A DNA stretch of 64,000 nucleotides, taken from JAKAVN01 sp963796565. GTDB taxonomy: Bacteria; Desulfobacterota; Binatia; Binatales; Binataceae. The notes below the pieces were generated by a model. That model had not been told where the DNA came from. It worked only from the letters and a program-made list of their open reading frames with translations, and searched no databases. Location: NCBI GenBank assembly GCA_963796565.1, contig CAWCMA010000002.1:1-64000 (forward strand), read 5' to 3'. The translations under genes and the position numbers were made by a program. Below are positions 42,416-50,807 of this stretch, piece by piece; within the stretch, counting starts at the first letter, position 1; each line of letters begins with the position of its first letter.

Positions 42416-44089
42416 TTATAGCGGCTGACCAGTAATTGGATCGAGCAGGAGCCAACGCAGGAAGGGTCCGTGACCGTGATGGTCCTGGTCGAAGTCGAAC
42501 ATGTTGTTCAGCGTCCCGGCGATCGCGTCGAAGGAGCCGCCGCCGATCCGGCCGGTGCTCCAGTTGTCCTCGATGAAGCGCAGGATCGAGCTTTGGTCGG
42601 TGAGCGTGTCATCGACGAAGTTCGCCTTGGCATACGGAGAAATCACCAACAGCGGCAGCCGTGGGCCGTAGCCGCATCGTCCCTCGATGGGACTTCCAAG
42701 GGCGTCTTTCAAAGTAGCACTGCCGTTGCCGCACTTGCCGGGAGCGTTAAGCTGATCGCTGTTCTTGGTATCGGCGCTGGCGATCGCTGACGGGTTGATG
42801 ATCGGGCTCATCTGATGGTCGTACCAGCCGTCCGAGTCATCGTATGAAATGATGATCGCCGTACTTCCCCAGAACTTTGATTTCTGAATCGCGTTGATGG
42901 TCTTGACCAGAAATTCCTGCTCCAGCAGCGGGTCGGAGTAGCCGGCATGGCCGTCCATATTGGCCGGCGCCTTGAGGAAGCTCACTGCGGGCAGGTTGTT
43001 GGCGTGGAGCGCGTCGAAGAAGTCATGGATGTCATACTCGTGGTTCGCGCCGAGGTCCGCGGCAGTCCCGTACAGGCTGGGCGGTACAGTGGGACGAGAA
43101 TGCGTGGGGTTCGCGGTGCTGGCCCAATACTGGAAAAAAGCGTGATGCGGGATGTAGTCCGCCGTCGGGCCTCCGTTCGCCGGTGTCGCCGGGCTCATGC
43201 GGCCGCAACCGGTGCCACTGCCAGGACTCGGATTGGTGATAGTGAGGTCGAAGCCGCCCATGAACGACCCCCAACTGATGCCCTTGGCGTTCAGAAGATC
43301 GCCGATATTCAGGCCGCCCAACTGGACCGTCGGGGTACCGGAGCAGACGTCGCCGGTGGGATCGAGGTCACCGACCAGGGTGCCGATGCCACCGCTGACT
43401 CCGACAAGTTTCGGTGAGCTGGCGCTGGTCATCGCAGGATAGGTATTGCCGGCGACGAGATTCAGCAGTCCCGGCGTCGAGGGGCCGAAGGTCGTCCCAT
43501 AGGAATTGTCGCTCATCGCGAACTTCTGCGCGTAATTCCAGAGCGCGGTGACGGTGTTGCCGTCGAAGTAACCCATCACCAAACCCTTGTCCTTGCCATA
43601 GGCGAACTGGAGGGCACAGAAGGAATTTTCGCCAACGCCGACGGTGGCCGGAAACAGATCCATCAGCCCCTGATCGAAGGCCATCTGCTCGTGGCCGTAA
43701 TTGTGATCCTGATCGCAGGTTGAGGCCTGGCTACGGTCGAGACGGAAGGGATTGATCGCGTTCGTGCCGTTGGCGGGATTGTTGGCGTTCGGATTGTGAT
43801 TCAGCAGGACCCCCGTCAGACCGTTGACGGTCGGCGTCTCGTCCTCCGGCTCGAAGAAAGGCTCGCCTCCCGGATTCGCCGCATTCGGATAGCTGGCGAA
43901 ATAGTGGTCGAACGAGACGTTCTCCTGGAAAATCACCACCACGTGTTCGATCGGAGTGGTAGTTTCGTTGTCATGATTGAACCCGTGGGCGAGCGCCAGG
44001 CCCGCTCCGGCGGGACCTGCCGCCACGCTGACCGCCGTGGCCATCGCTACCGCTCTCACCGCCTTGCCCAGCTTGCGTAATCGCCGCAT
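42416..44089 (-). CDS. phosphoesterase, phospholipase C/acid phosphatase AcpA family
   Basis: 557 aa. A signal peptide with RRLRKLG then a hydrophobic core ending in GLALA-HG. The catalytic region starts IEHVVVIFQENVSFDHYFAS, with the ENxSFDH motif of this family, and later DNSYGTTFGPSTPGLLNL, IISYDDSDGWYDH and GPRLPLLVISPYAK. Secreted enzymes of this type cleave phospholipids or phosphomonoesters. ATG 44089 is chosen over one 63 nt upstream because AAGGAG precedes it. Monocistronic and divergent from fumC. Confidence 0.9.
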   Translation of the reverse strand: MRRLRKLGKAVRAVAMATAVSVAAGPAGAGLALAHGFNHDNETTTPIEHVVVIFQENVSFDHYFASYPNAANPGGEPFFEPEDETPTVNGLTGVLLNHNPNANNPANGTNAINPFRLDRSQASTCDQDHNYGHEQMAFDQGLMDLFPATVGVGENSFCALQFAYGKDKGLVMGYFDGNTVTALWNYAQKFAMSDNSYGTTFGPSTPGLLNLVAGNTYPAMTSASSPKLVGVSGGIGTLVGDLDPTGDVCSGTPTVQLGGLNIGDLLNAKGISWGSFMGGFDLTITNPSPGSGTGCGRMSPATPANGGPTADYIPHHAFFQYWASTANPTHSRPTVPPSLYGTAADLGANHEYDIHDFFDALHANNLPAVSFLKAPANMDGHAGYSDPLLEQEFLVKTINAIQKSKFWGSTAIIISYDDSDGWYDHQMSPIINPSAIASADTKNSDQLNAPGKCGNGSATLKDALGSPIEGRCGYGPRLPLLVISPYAKANFVDDTLTDQSSILRFIEDNWSTGRIGGGSFDAIAGTLNNMFDFDQDHHGHGPFLRWLLLDPITGQPL

Positions 44090-44336
44090 CGCTTTTTCAC
44101 TCCTTTTGTGTGCGCGAAGCTTCAAGTCGTGCGCAGCATAGGAGGTGATCATTCCAAGCCGATGAATCGCACTTGAATTTCCGATGAAACGAATGGCGGG
44201 AGACGGCGGACCGCGTTGGTAAGACGACGAAAAGGGCCTTCACAATCGTTGTTGCAAATCCGCTTGTGAGCCTACAAACTCTCGCCAGCATTCGATGCCG
44301 CGGTCGGCAAAACCGCTTGCTTCGGGTTAAAATCCA

Positions 44337-44362
44337 TCAGGAAGGTTCTCTCAGGAAGGTTC
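44337..44362 (+). repeat. duplicated ribosome-binding segment before fumC
   Basis: TCAGGAAGGTTC occurs at 44337-44348 and again at 44351-44362, 14 bp apart. The second copy supplies the AGGAAGG ribosome site of the ATG at 44368; the first is a spare. Confidence 0.8.
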
Positions 44363-44367
44363 ACGCC

Positions 44368-45771
44368 ATGGCAGACAAACAGGCATTCCGTACTGAAACC
44401 GACAGTATGGGCCCAATCGAGGTGCCCGCCGAGCACTATTGGGGCGCTCAAACCCAGCGCTCACTGCATCACTTCAACATCGGGCCGGACCGGATGGCGC
44501 GCTCGATGATCCGCGCTTTCGGTCTGCTCAAGAAAGCTTCCGCCCAGGTCAACCAGGATTTGGGCAAGCTCGCCGCCGACAAGGCGCGGCTGATCGTGCA
44601 GGCGGCCGAGGAGGTCGCCGCGGGCAAGCTCGACGCCGAGTTCCCCTTGCGCGTCTGGCAGACCGGCAGCGGTACCCAGACCAACATGAACGCCAACGAG
44701 GTCATCTCCAACCGCGCGATCGAGTTGGCCAGTGGCAAGATGGGCAGTAAGAAGCCGGTTCATCCCAACGACGACGTCAACATGTCGCAGTCCTCCAACG
44801 ACACCTTTCCGACCGCGATGCATGTCGCGGCGGCCGAGGAGATGGTCAATCTGCTGAAGCCCGCCGTGCGCGAGCTGCGCGACGCGTTGCACGCCAAGGC
44901 CGAGGAATTCGCCGACATCGTCAAAATCGGCCGCACCCATCTGATGGACGCGGTGCCATTGACGCTCGGCCAGGAATTTTCCGGCTACGTCGCTCAGCTC
45001 GACGCCGACCTCAGACGGCTTGACGCGGTCCTGCCCGACATCTACGAACTCGCGATCGGCGGCACCGCGGTCGGCACCGGTTTGAACACCCATCCCGAGT
45101 TCGCCGACCGCACCGCAGCGAAAATCGCCGAGCTTACCGGGCTGCCGTTCGTCGCCGCACCCAACAAGTTCGCGGCGCTGGCCGCGCATGACGCGCTGGT
45201 GATGGCGAGTGGTGCGCTGCGGACGCTCGCGTGCTCGCTGATGAAAATCGCCAATGACATCCGCTGGATGGGCTCGGGGCCGCGCTGCGGTCTGGGCGAG
45301 TTGCGGCTGCCCGAAAACGAGCCTGGCTCGTCGATCATGCCCGGCAAGGTCAACCCGACTCAGTCCGAGGCGATGACGATGGTCTGCCTGCAGGTGCTCG
45401 GCAACGACACCGCAATCGCGGCGGCGGGCACTCAGGGCAACTTCGAGCTCAACGTCTTCAAGCCGCTTATCATCCACGACCTGCTGCACTCGATAACCCT
45501 GCTCGCGCACGCTTGCGTCTCCTTCACCAAGTACTGCGTGCTCGGCATCGAGCCCGACCGTGAGCGCATCGCGGGCTATGTCGCCAACTCGCTGATGCTG
45601 GTTACCGCGCTCAGCCCTCATATCGGGTACGACAAGGCCGCCAAGGTCGCCAAAAAGGCGCACGAGGAGAACACGACGCTCCGCCAGGCGGCCGTCGATC
45701 TTGGATACGTCAAGCCCGAAGAGTTCGACCGCTACGTGCAGGCCAACAAGATGCTGGCGCCGGAGGCCTGA
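44368..45771 (+). CDS. fumC: fumarate hydratase class II
   Basis: 467 aa, standard. Signature GSSIMPGKVNPTQSEA with the flexible-loop catalytic Ser, GSGTQTNMNANEVISNRA and VHPNDDVNMSQSSNDTFPTA. It interconverts fumarate and malate in the TCA cycle. ATG 44368 (MADKQAFRTETDSMG) fits the family N-terminus. Followed 53 bp later by a MaoC hydratase on the same strand. Confidence 0.95.
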   Translation: MADKQAFRTETDSMGPIEVPAEHYWGAQTQRSLHHFNIGPDRMARSMIRAFGLLKKASAQVNQDLGKLAADKARLIVQAAEEVAAGKLDAEFPLRVWQTGSGTQTNMNANEVISNRAIELASGKMGSKKPVHPNDDVNMSQSSNDTFPTAMHVAAAEEMVNLLKPAVRELRDALHAKAEEFADIVKIGRTHLMDAVPLTLGQEFSGYVAQLDADLRRLDAVLPDIYELAIGGTAVGTGLNTHPEFADRTAAKIAELTGLPFVAAPNKFAALAAHDALVMASGALRTLACSLMKIANDIRWMGSGPRCGLGELRLPENEPGSSIMPGKVNPTQSEAMTMVCLQVLGNDTAIAAAGTQGNFELNVFKPLIIHDLLHSITLLAHACVSFTKYCVLGIEPDRERIAGYVANSLMLVTALSPHIGYDKAAKVAKKAHEENTTLRQAAVDLGYVKPEEFDRYVQANKMLAPEA

Positions 45772-45824
45772 GCGCTGAAAGCCTGACGCACCTCAAATTC
45801 GCAATCGCATCGGAGGACTGATTG

Positions 45825-46370
45825 ATGGAAAAACTGCCGTCCGCCTACAAGCAGGTCGGACCCAACCGCTACCGCGAAGCATACGGGCTGTTCTACGAGG
45901 ACTTCACCCCGGGCGACGTCTTCGAGCATCGTCCCGGCCGCACGCTGACCGAGACCGACAACATCTATATGACGCTGCTGGCGATGAACACGCATCCGCT
46001 GCATTTCGACTCCGCCTATGCGAACGCGACTCAGTGGAAGCGGCCGCTGATGAATTCGCTGGTCACCATCTCCGTGGTCACGGGGATGAGCGTGCACAGT
46101 ACCAGCCAGAACGCCGTCGCCAACCTCGGATGGGACAAGGTGCGGCTTGTCAATCCGATCTTCGCCGGCGACACGCTCTACGCCGAGACCACGGTGCTCT
46201 CCAAGCGCGAGTCCGAAAGCCGCCCCACGCAGGGGCTCGTCACCGTGCATACGGTCGGGATGAAAACCGACGGGCAAACGGGGGAATCAGGAATCAAGGT
46301 GATTGAGTTCGATCGCACCTTCCTGGTCTACAAGCGCGAGCATTCGCCGCTGGGCAAGGCCAACTATTGA
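45825..46370 (+). CDS. MaoC-family hydratase
   Basis: 181 aa, single hotdog domain. YEDFTPGDVFEHRPGRTLTE, then MNTHPLHFDSAYANATQW (the hydratase motif with the Asp replaced by a Thr-His-Pro context seen in mesaconyl-CoA/beta-methylmalyl-CoA-type members), and LVTISVVTGMSV. GGAGG precedes ATG 45825. It lies between fumC and the channel gene and overlaps the latter's start by 4 bp. An acyl-CoA (de)hydratase role is likely; a link to mesaconate chemistry is a guess. Confidence 0.85.
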   Translation: MEKLPSAYKQVGPNRYREAYGLFYEDFTPGDVFEHRPGRTLTETDNIYMTLLAMNTHPLHFDSAYANATQWKRPLMNSLVTISVVTGMSVHSTSQNAVANLGWDKVRLVNPIFAGDTLYAETTVLSKRESESRPTQGLVTVHTVGMKTDGQTGESGIKVIEFDRTFLVYKREHSPLGKANY

Positions 46371-47512
46371 GCGCAGACGCCTCGAAAGCTTGGCCGGGTC
46401 GTCAATTGGTAAAAACGCTGGCGCGACGCGGACCTGCGCGCGGCCAATTCGTATTGCTCGTGCTCGCGGCGGCTCTGGTCGGAAGTCTCGCGAGCTCTGC
46501 CGCGGCGGCAACAAATCCGTTCGCCGCGTTTCCCGCGGGACTCGATCCCAATTCGATGCTGCTGCCTCCGCTCGACGGGAGCGGTCAGGTCAAGGTGGCT
46601 GTCGCGCTTCACGTGCTCAATCTCTCGAGTATCGACGAGGTCACCGAACGGTTTCAGTTAACCGGCTACCTGGTGGCCCAGTGGCACGATCCGCGCCTCA
46701 CCTATCAGCCCTCCGGTCCCGGAGACAAGTTCAGGACGTTGTCGCCGGATTCGGTGTGGCGGCCCGAGTTGGTGATCATCAACGCCGTCGAGCAGCGCCA
46801 TATCTACGAGACCTCGTTGCGCGTCGCGCCGGACGGCCTGCTGTCTTTTGTCGAACGCTTCGACGCCGTTGTGACCTCCACTTTCTACCTTAGGTCGTTC
46901 CCCTTCGACGCGCAGAGGCTCGAGATCCTCGTCCATCCGTTCACCGACCAGCAACGCTTCGTAACCTTCGACCCCAGCCTGTTGACGGTATGGACTGCGA
47001 CCGAATTCAACACCTATTCGTCATTGGAGTCGTGGCGCTTCCAGTCGCTCACATTTCGTATCGGCAGGGCGGGGAGTCAATTCGGCCCACATGCGATCGC
47101 CGAGGCCAAGTTCGAGATCGCGGTCGAGCGCAGCTATGGGTTTTACCTGTGGAAGGTGTTTCTGCCGCTGCTGCTGATGGTGATCGTGTCATGGTCGGTC
47201 TTCTGGTTCGACCCGCCCGAGGTCTCGAGCCAGGTGCAGATCGCGGTGACCACGATCCTGACGATCATCGCCTTCGCGCTGGCCATCTCGTTAACCCTGC
47301 CGCGGGTGCCCTACCTGACTTTCGCCGACGCTTTCTTCCTGACCTGCTATATCTTTGCCTTCGTTACCATGGTCGAGTTGACCGCGGTGCATATCGCCTA
47401 TCGCAACGACCGGCGCCAGGTGGCGGCCAGGATCCGCCACACCGCACGCTGGCTCGTGCCGCTCACTTTCATCGTGGTCAACTCGATCGTAATCGTGCAT
47501 TTCCTGACCTGA
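46367..47512 (+). CDS. prokaryotic pentameric ligand-gated ion channel
   Basis: 381 aa. After a signal peptide (about residues 25-48, ending SSAAAATN) there is a beta-sandwich extracellular domain: VWRPELVIINAVEQR, then the Pro-loop LRSFPFDAQRLEI, which lacks the animal Cys pair as in GLIC/ELIC. Four TM helices follow: LWKVFLPLLLMVIVSWSVFW, QIAVTTILTIIAFALAISL, ADAFFLTCYIFAFVTMVELT and WLVPLTFIVVNSIVIVHF. TM2 keeps the hydrophobic 9' Leu, but the -2' Glu and 11' His of GLIC are Ser and Ile. No long intracellular TM3-TM4 loop. TTG start overlaps the maoC stop. The ligand and ion selectivity are unknown. Confidence 0.9.
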   Translation: MSADASKAWPGRQLVKTLARRGPARGQFVLLVLAAALVGSLASSAAAATNPFAAFPAGLDPNSMLLPPLDGSGQVKVAVALHVLNLSSIDEVTERFQLTGYLVAQWHDPRLTYQPSGPGDKFRTLSPDSVWRPELVIINAVEQRHIYETSLRVAPDGLLSFVERFDAVVTSTFYLRSFPFDAQRLEILVHPFTDQQRFVTFDPSLLTVWTATEFNTYSSLESWRFQSLTFRIGRAGSQFGPHAIAEAKFEIAVERSYGFYLWKVFLPLLLMVIVSWSVFWFDPPEVSSQVQIAVTTILTIIAFALAISLTLPRVPYLTFADAFFLTCYIFAFVTMVELTAVHIAYRNDRRQVAARIRHTARWLVPLTFIVVNSIVIVHFLT

Positions 47513-47548
47513 CGAATGATCCGGTGCCGCGAACCACCGAGGAGAAAC

Positions 47549-49000
47549 ATGGGTAGACATATTACGCGGCGCGAGTTGCTCAGCCGGGGCGCCATCGCGG
47601 GCGCCGCGTTGGCCGTCCCTTTCATCCATCATCGATATGCGCAAGCCGCGGGCGAGATCGATCCCGCGATTACCAAGCGCTTCGGATCGAGTCTGAAAGG
47701 ACGTCTGATCATGCCCGGCGACCCCGAGTACAATTCCGCGCGCCGCGTCTGGAACTGGCGCTATGACGACCATCCCGCGATGATCGCGCGGTGCGCGGGC
47801 ACCGATGACGCGCGGCGGTCGGTGGAATTCGGCCGCCAGCAGCATTTGCTCACCGCGATTCGCAGCGGGGGTCACAGTTTCCCGGGCTATTCGACCTGCA
47901 ACGGCGGATTGGTGATCGATTTATCAGCGATGAAGCGAGTGCATGTCGATCGGACGAAACGCGTTGCGCACGCAGAGCCCGGCATTCTAATCGCGGAGTT
48001 CGACAACGCTGTCGCGCCTTCAGGCCTGTCGGCGTCGATGGGCGCGTGCCCGGACGTTGGGATCGGCGGTCTCACCCTCGGCGGCGGAAACGGATGGCTG
48101 GAAAGTGTCTACGGCACCGCCAGCGACAATCTTCTCTCGGTCGACGTTGTGACCGCGGATGGGGAATCGAGACGCGCCGACGCCAACGAGAATTCGGACC
48201 TTTATTGGGCGATGCGCGGGGCCGGCGCGAACTTCGGCGTCGCGACCGCGCTCGAATACAAGCTCTATCCCGTGACCACCATCATGTTCGGTTCGCTCGA
48301 ATACAAACCGTCACAGGTGCGCGACGTTCTGCGCTTCCTGCGCGACTATGCGCCTCAGGTTCCCGACCAGCTCGCTCTGATAATCGATGTTCCAGGCCAA
48401 TTCAGTGAGTCCGGAGCGGAGCTCACCGTCGCCTATGTCGGCGATGCAAAGGACGGTGAGCCGATAATCAAGAAACTGCGCGACGCGACCAACCCCTCGT
48501 CAGGGGCGATCCAGCCGACACCTTACAAGGACACGGTTGGGACGGAGGCTCCGCCCGGTGGCCCTTTCGCGAGCCATCGCAGGCACGGCTTCTTTCCATC
48601 GATTGCCGACCCGGTGATCGACGCGGCAATCGAGTCCGTCGCCACTCGGCCTTCGAAATGGAGCAAGCTCACATTTTACTTCGCACACGGCGCGCGATGC
48701 CGAATCGCTCCCACGGCGACCGCATACAGTCTTCGCCAGGTGGGCTTCGAATGTTGGATTCAATCGTATTGGACTGAATCGGCGATGGCCGCGAAATCGA
48801 TCGACTGGGTCAACAAGTTCTGGGAGCGGACGGCAACTCTCTCCAACGGAAGGGTCTACGTGAATTACCTGGAAGATGAAGGCGAGCAGCGCGTGCGGGC
48901 CGCATACGGCCCGAATTACGATCGCCTCGTCACGCTTAAGAACAAGTACGATCCAACCAACTTCTTTCGCCTGAATCAGAACATCAGACCGACCGCGTGA
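47549..49000 (+). CDS. exported FAD-linked oxidase, berberine-bridge-enzyme type
   Basis: 483 aa. A Tat-like signal (TRRELLSRGAIAGAALAVPF) precedes the PCMH FAD domain: SGGHSFPGYS with the His that carries covalent FAD, and GACPDVGIGGLTLGGGNGWL, whose Cys matches the second flavin link of bicovalent BBE/sugar-oxidase enzymes. The C-terminal YDPTNFFRLNQNI is the BBE tail. It probably oxidises a sugar or alcohol using O2 in the periplasm. GAGGAGA precedes ATG 47549. 36 bp after the channel gene, possibly cotranscribed. Confidence 0.9.
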   Translation: MGRHITRRELLSRGAIAGAALAVPFIHHRYAQAAGEIDPAITKRFGSSLKGRLIMPGDPEYNSARRVWNWRYDDHPAMIARCAGTDDARRSVEFGRQQHLLTAIRSGGHSFPGYSTCNGGLVIDLSAMKRVHVDRTKRVAHAEPGILIAEFDNAVAPSGLSASMGACPDVGIGGLTLGGGNGWLESVYGTASDNLLSVDVVTADGESRRADANENSDLYWAMRGAGANFGVATALEYKLYPVTTIMFGSLEYKPSQVRDVLRFLRDYAPQVPDQLALIIDVPGQFSESGAELTVAYVGDAKDGEPIIKKLRDATNPSSGAIQPTPYKDTVGTEAPPGGPFASHRRHGFFPSIADPVIDAAIESVATRPSKWSKLTFYFAHGARCRIAPTATAYSLRQVGFECWIQSYWTESAMAAKSIDWVNKFWERTATLSNGRVYVNYLEDEGEQRVRAAYGPNYDRLVTLKNKYDPTNFFRLNQNIRPTA

Positions 49001-49021
49001 GGCAAGACTAACTTCGAGCTC

Positions 49022-50638
49022 TCACATCCTGAACACACCGAAACTCGTCGCCGGCGGGATGCCCGCGTTGAGCGACGCCGCGATCCCGAGCGCCAGCATC
49101 GTGCGCGTCTCCAACGGATCGATCACGCCGTCGTCCCACAGCCGCGCACTCGAAAAATAGCAACTCGACTCGTGCTCGTACTTGGTCAGCGTCGGCCGCA
49201 TGAACTCGGCCTGCTCCTCCGCGCTCATCGTCTGGCCCTGCGCCTTTAGCTGGTCGAGCTTGACCGTGAGCAGCGTATTGGCCGCCTGCTCCCCGCCCAT
49301 CACCGAAATGCGCGCGTTGGGCCACATGAAAAGCATCCGCGGCGAGTACGCCCGCCCGCACATCCCGTAGTTTCCGGCCCCGTTGGACGCGCCGATTATC
49401 ACCGTGAACTTGGGCACCTGCGCGTTGGCCACCGCGTTGACCATCTTGGCCCCGTCCTTGGCGATTCCGCCCTGCTCGTAGCGCTTGCCGACCATGAAGC
49501 CGGTGATGTTCTGCAAAAAGAGCAGCGGGATACGCCGCGCGCAGCAGAGCGCGATGAAATGCGTCGCCTTCAGCGCCGATTCGCTGAACAACACGCCGTT
49601 GTTGGCGATGATGCCGACCGGATAGCCGTAGATGCGCGCGAAGGCGGTCACCAGCGTGGCCCCGTAGCGCGGCTTGAACTCGTGCATCCGGCTGCCGTCG
49701 ACCAGCCGCGCGATTAGCTCGCGCACCTCGTAGGGCCGGCGCGTGTCGCCCGAGACCACGCCGTAGATCTCGCGCGGGTCGTAGTAGGGATCCTCAGGCT
49801 CCTCCTGCTGCAGCGCGTACTCGAGCGCGGTGCGCGGGCCCAGGCTCTCGAAAATCGAACGCGCGATCAAAAGCGCATGTTCGTCGTCGTCGGCCAGATG
49901 GTCGCTCACGCCGCTGAGCCTGGTGTGGACGTCGCCGCCGCCCAGTTCCTCGGCGCTGACTTCCTCGCCGGTGGCCGCGCGCACCAGCGGCGGGCCGCCA
50001 AGGAAAATCGTGCCCTGCTCGCGCACGATGATGTTCTCGTCGCACATCGCCGGCACGTAGGCGCCGCCCGCCGTGCACGATCCCATCACCGCCGCCACCT
50101 GCGGAATTCCCGCCGCCGACATCCGCGCCATGTTGTAGAAGATACGCCCGAAGTGCTCGCGGTCGGGGAAGACCTCCGATTGCAGGGGCAGAAACGCGCC
50201 GCCCGAATCGACCAGGTACACGCACGGGAGATGGTTCTGCAGCGCGATTTCCTGCGCCCGCAGATGCTTCTTCACCGTCATCGGATAGTAGGTGCCGCCC
50301 TTGACGGTCGCGTCGTTGGCCACCACCACGACCTCGCGCCCCTGCAGGCGCCCCACGCCCGTGACGATCCCGGCGCCGGGCGCCTCGTCCTCGTACATTC
50401 CCCACGCGGCGAGCGGCGACAGCTCCATGAACGCGCTCTGCGGATCGAGCAGCTTCTTTATCCGGTCGCGCACCAGCAGCTTGCCGCGCTCCAGATGGCG
50501 GAGGCGGGACTGCTCGGAGCCGCCCTGGCGGACGCGCTCGACCGCCTCGCGCAATTGTTTGACCGCCGCCTCCATCAGCGCGAAATTCTGCCGGTACTCC
50601 GGGCTCGAGGTGTTGATGCGGCTCTCGATTCGTTCCAT
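49022..50638 (-). CDS. acyl-CoA carboxylase beta subunit (methylcrotonyl-CoA type)
   Basis: 538 aa carboxyltransferase. VDSGGAFLPLQSEVFPD and MARMSAAGIPQVAAVMGSCT are the crotonase-fold acyl-CoA half; NNGVLFSESALKATHFIALC, QNITGFMVGKRYEQGGIAKD and GASNGAGNYGMCGRAYSPR the carboxybiotin half. This pattern is that of MccB/GcdB-like enzymes in leucine or isoprenoid breakdown rather than PccB. No biotin carboxylase alpha subunit or dehydrogenase lies beside it. Divergent from mutS2. Confidence 0.9.
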   Translation of the reverse strand: MERIESRINTSSPEYRQNFALMEAAVKQLREAVERVRQGGSEQSRLRHLERGKLLVRDRIKKLLDPQSAFMELSPLAAWGMYEDEAPGAGIVTGVGRLQGREVVVVANDATVKGGTYYPMTVKKHLRAQEIALQNHLPCVYLVDSGGAFLPLQSEVFPDREHFGRIFYNMARMSAAGIPQVAAVMGSCTAGGAYVPAMCDENIIVREQGTIFLGGPPLVRAATGEEVSAEELGGGDVHTRLSGVSDHLADDDEHALLIARSIFESLGPRTALEYALQQEEPEDPYYDPREIYGVVSGDTRRPYEVRELIARLVDGSRMHEFKPRYGATLVTAFARIYGYPVGIIANNGVLFSESALKATHFIALCCARRIPLLFLQNITGFMVGKRYEQGGIAKDGAKMVNAVANAQVPKFTVIIGASNGAGNYGMCGRAYSPRMLFMWPNARISVMGGEQAANTLLTVKLDQLKAQGQTMSAEEQAEFMRPTLTKYEHESSCYFSSARLWDDGVIDPLETRTMLALGIAASLNAGIPPATSFGVFRM

Positions 50639-50724
50639 CGGCGTCCTCTCGGTTCGATCCCCTTGCGGCTCGGGCCTGATGCCTGCCGGGTTCAGTTGGG
50701 CTAGATATTAGCTTGACCAAACGC

Positions 50725-50780
50725 CAGACCGCGAAGCGGTAAAGCAGACCGCAGAGCGGAAAAATCAGACCGCGAAGCGG
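50725..50780. repeat. three 15-bp repeats spaced by two helical turns, upstream of mutS2
   Basis: CAGACCGCGAAGCGG at 50725 and 50766, and CAGACCGCAGAGCGG at 50745; start-to-start 20 and 21 bp. Each contains a small dyad CCGC-NNN-GCGG. The array ends 27 bp before mutS2. Confidence 0.8.
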
Positions 50781-50807
50781 CTGGAAGGATGTAAAGACGG
50801 CGGCGCG

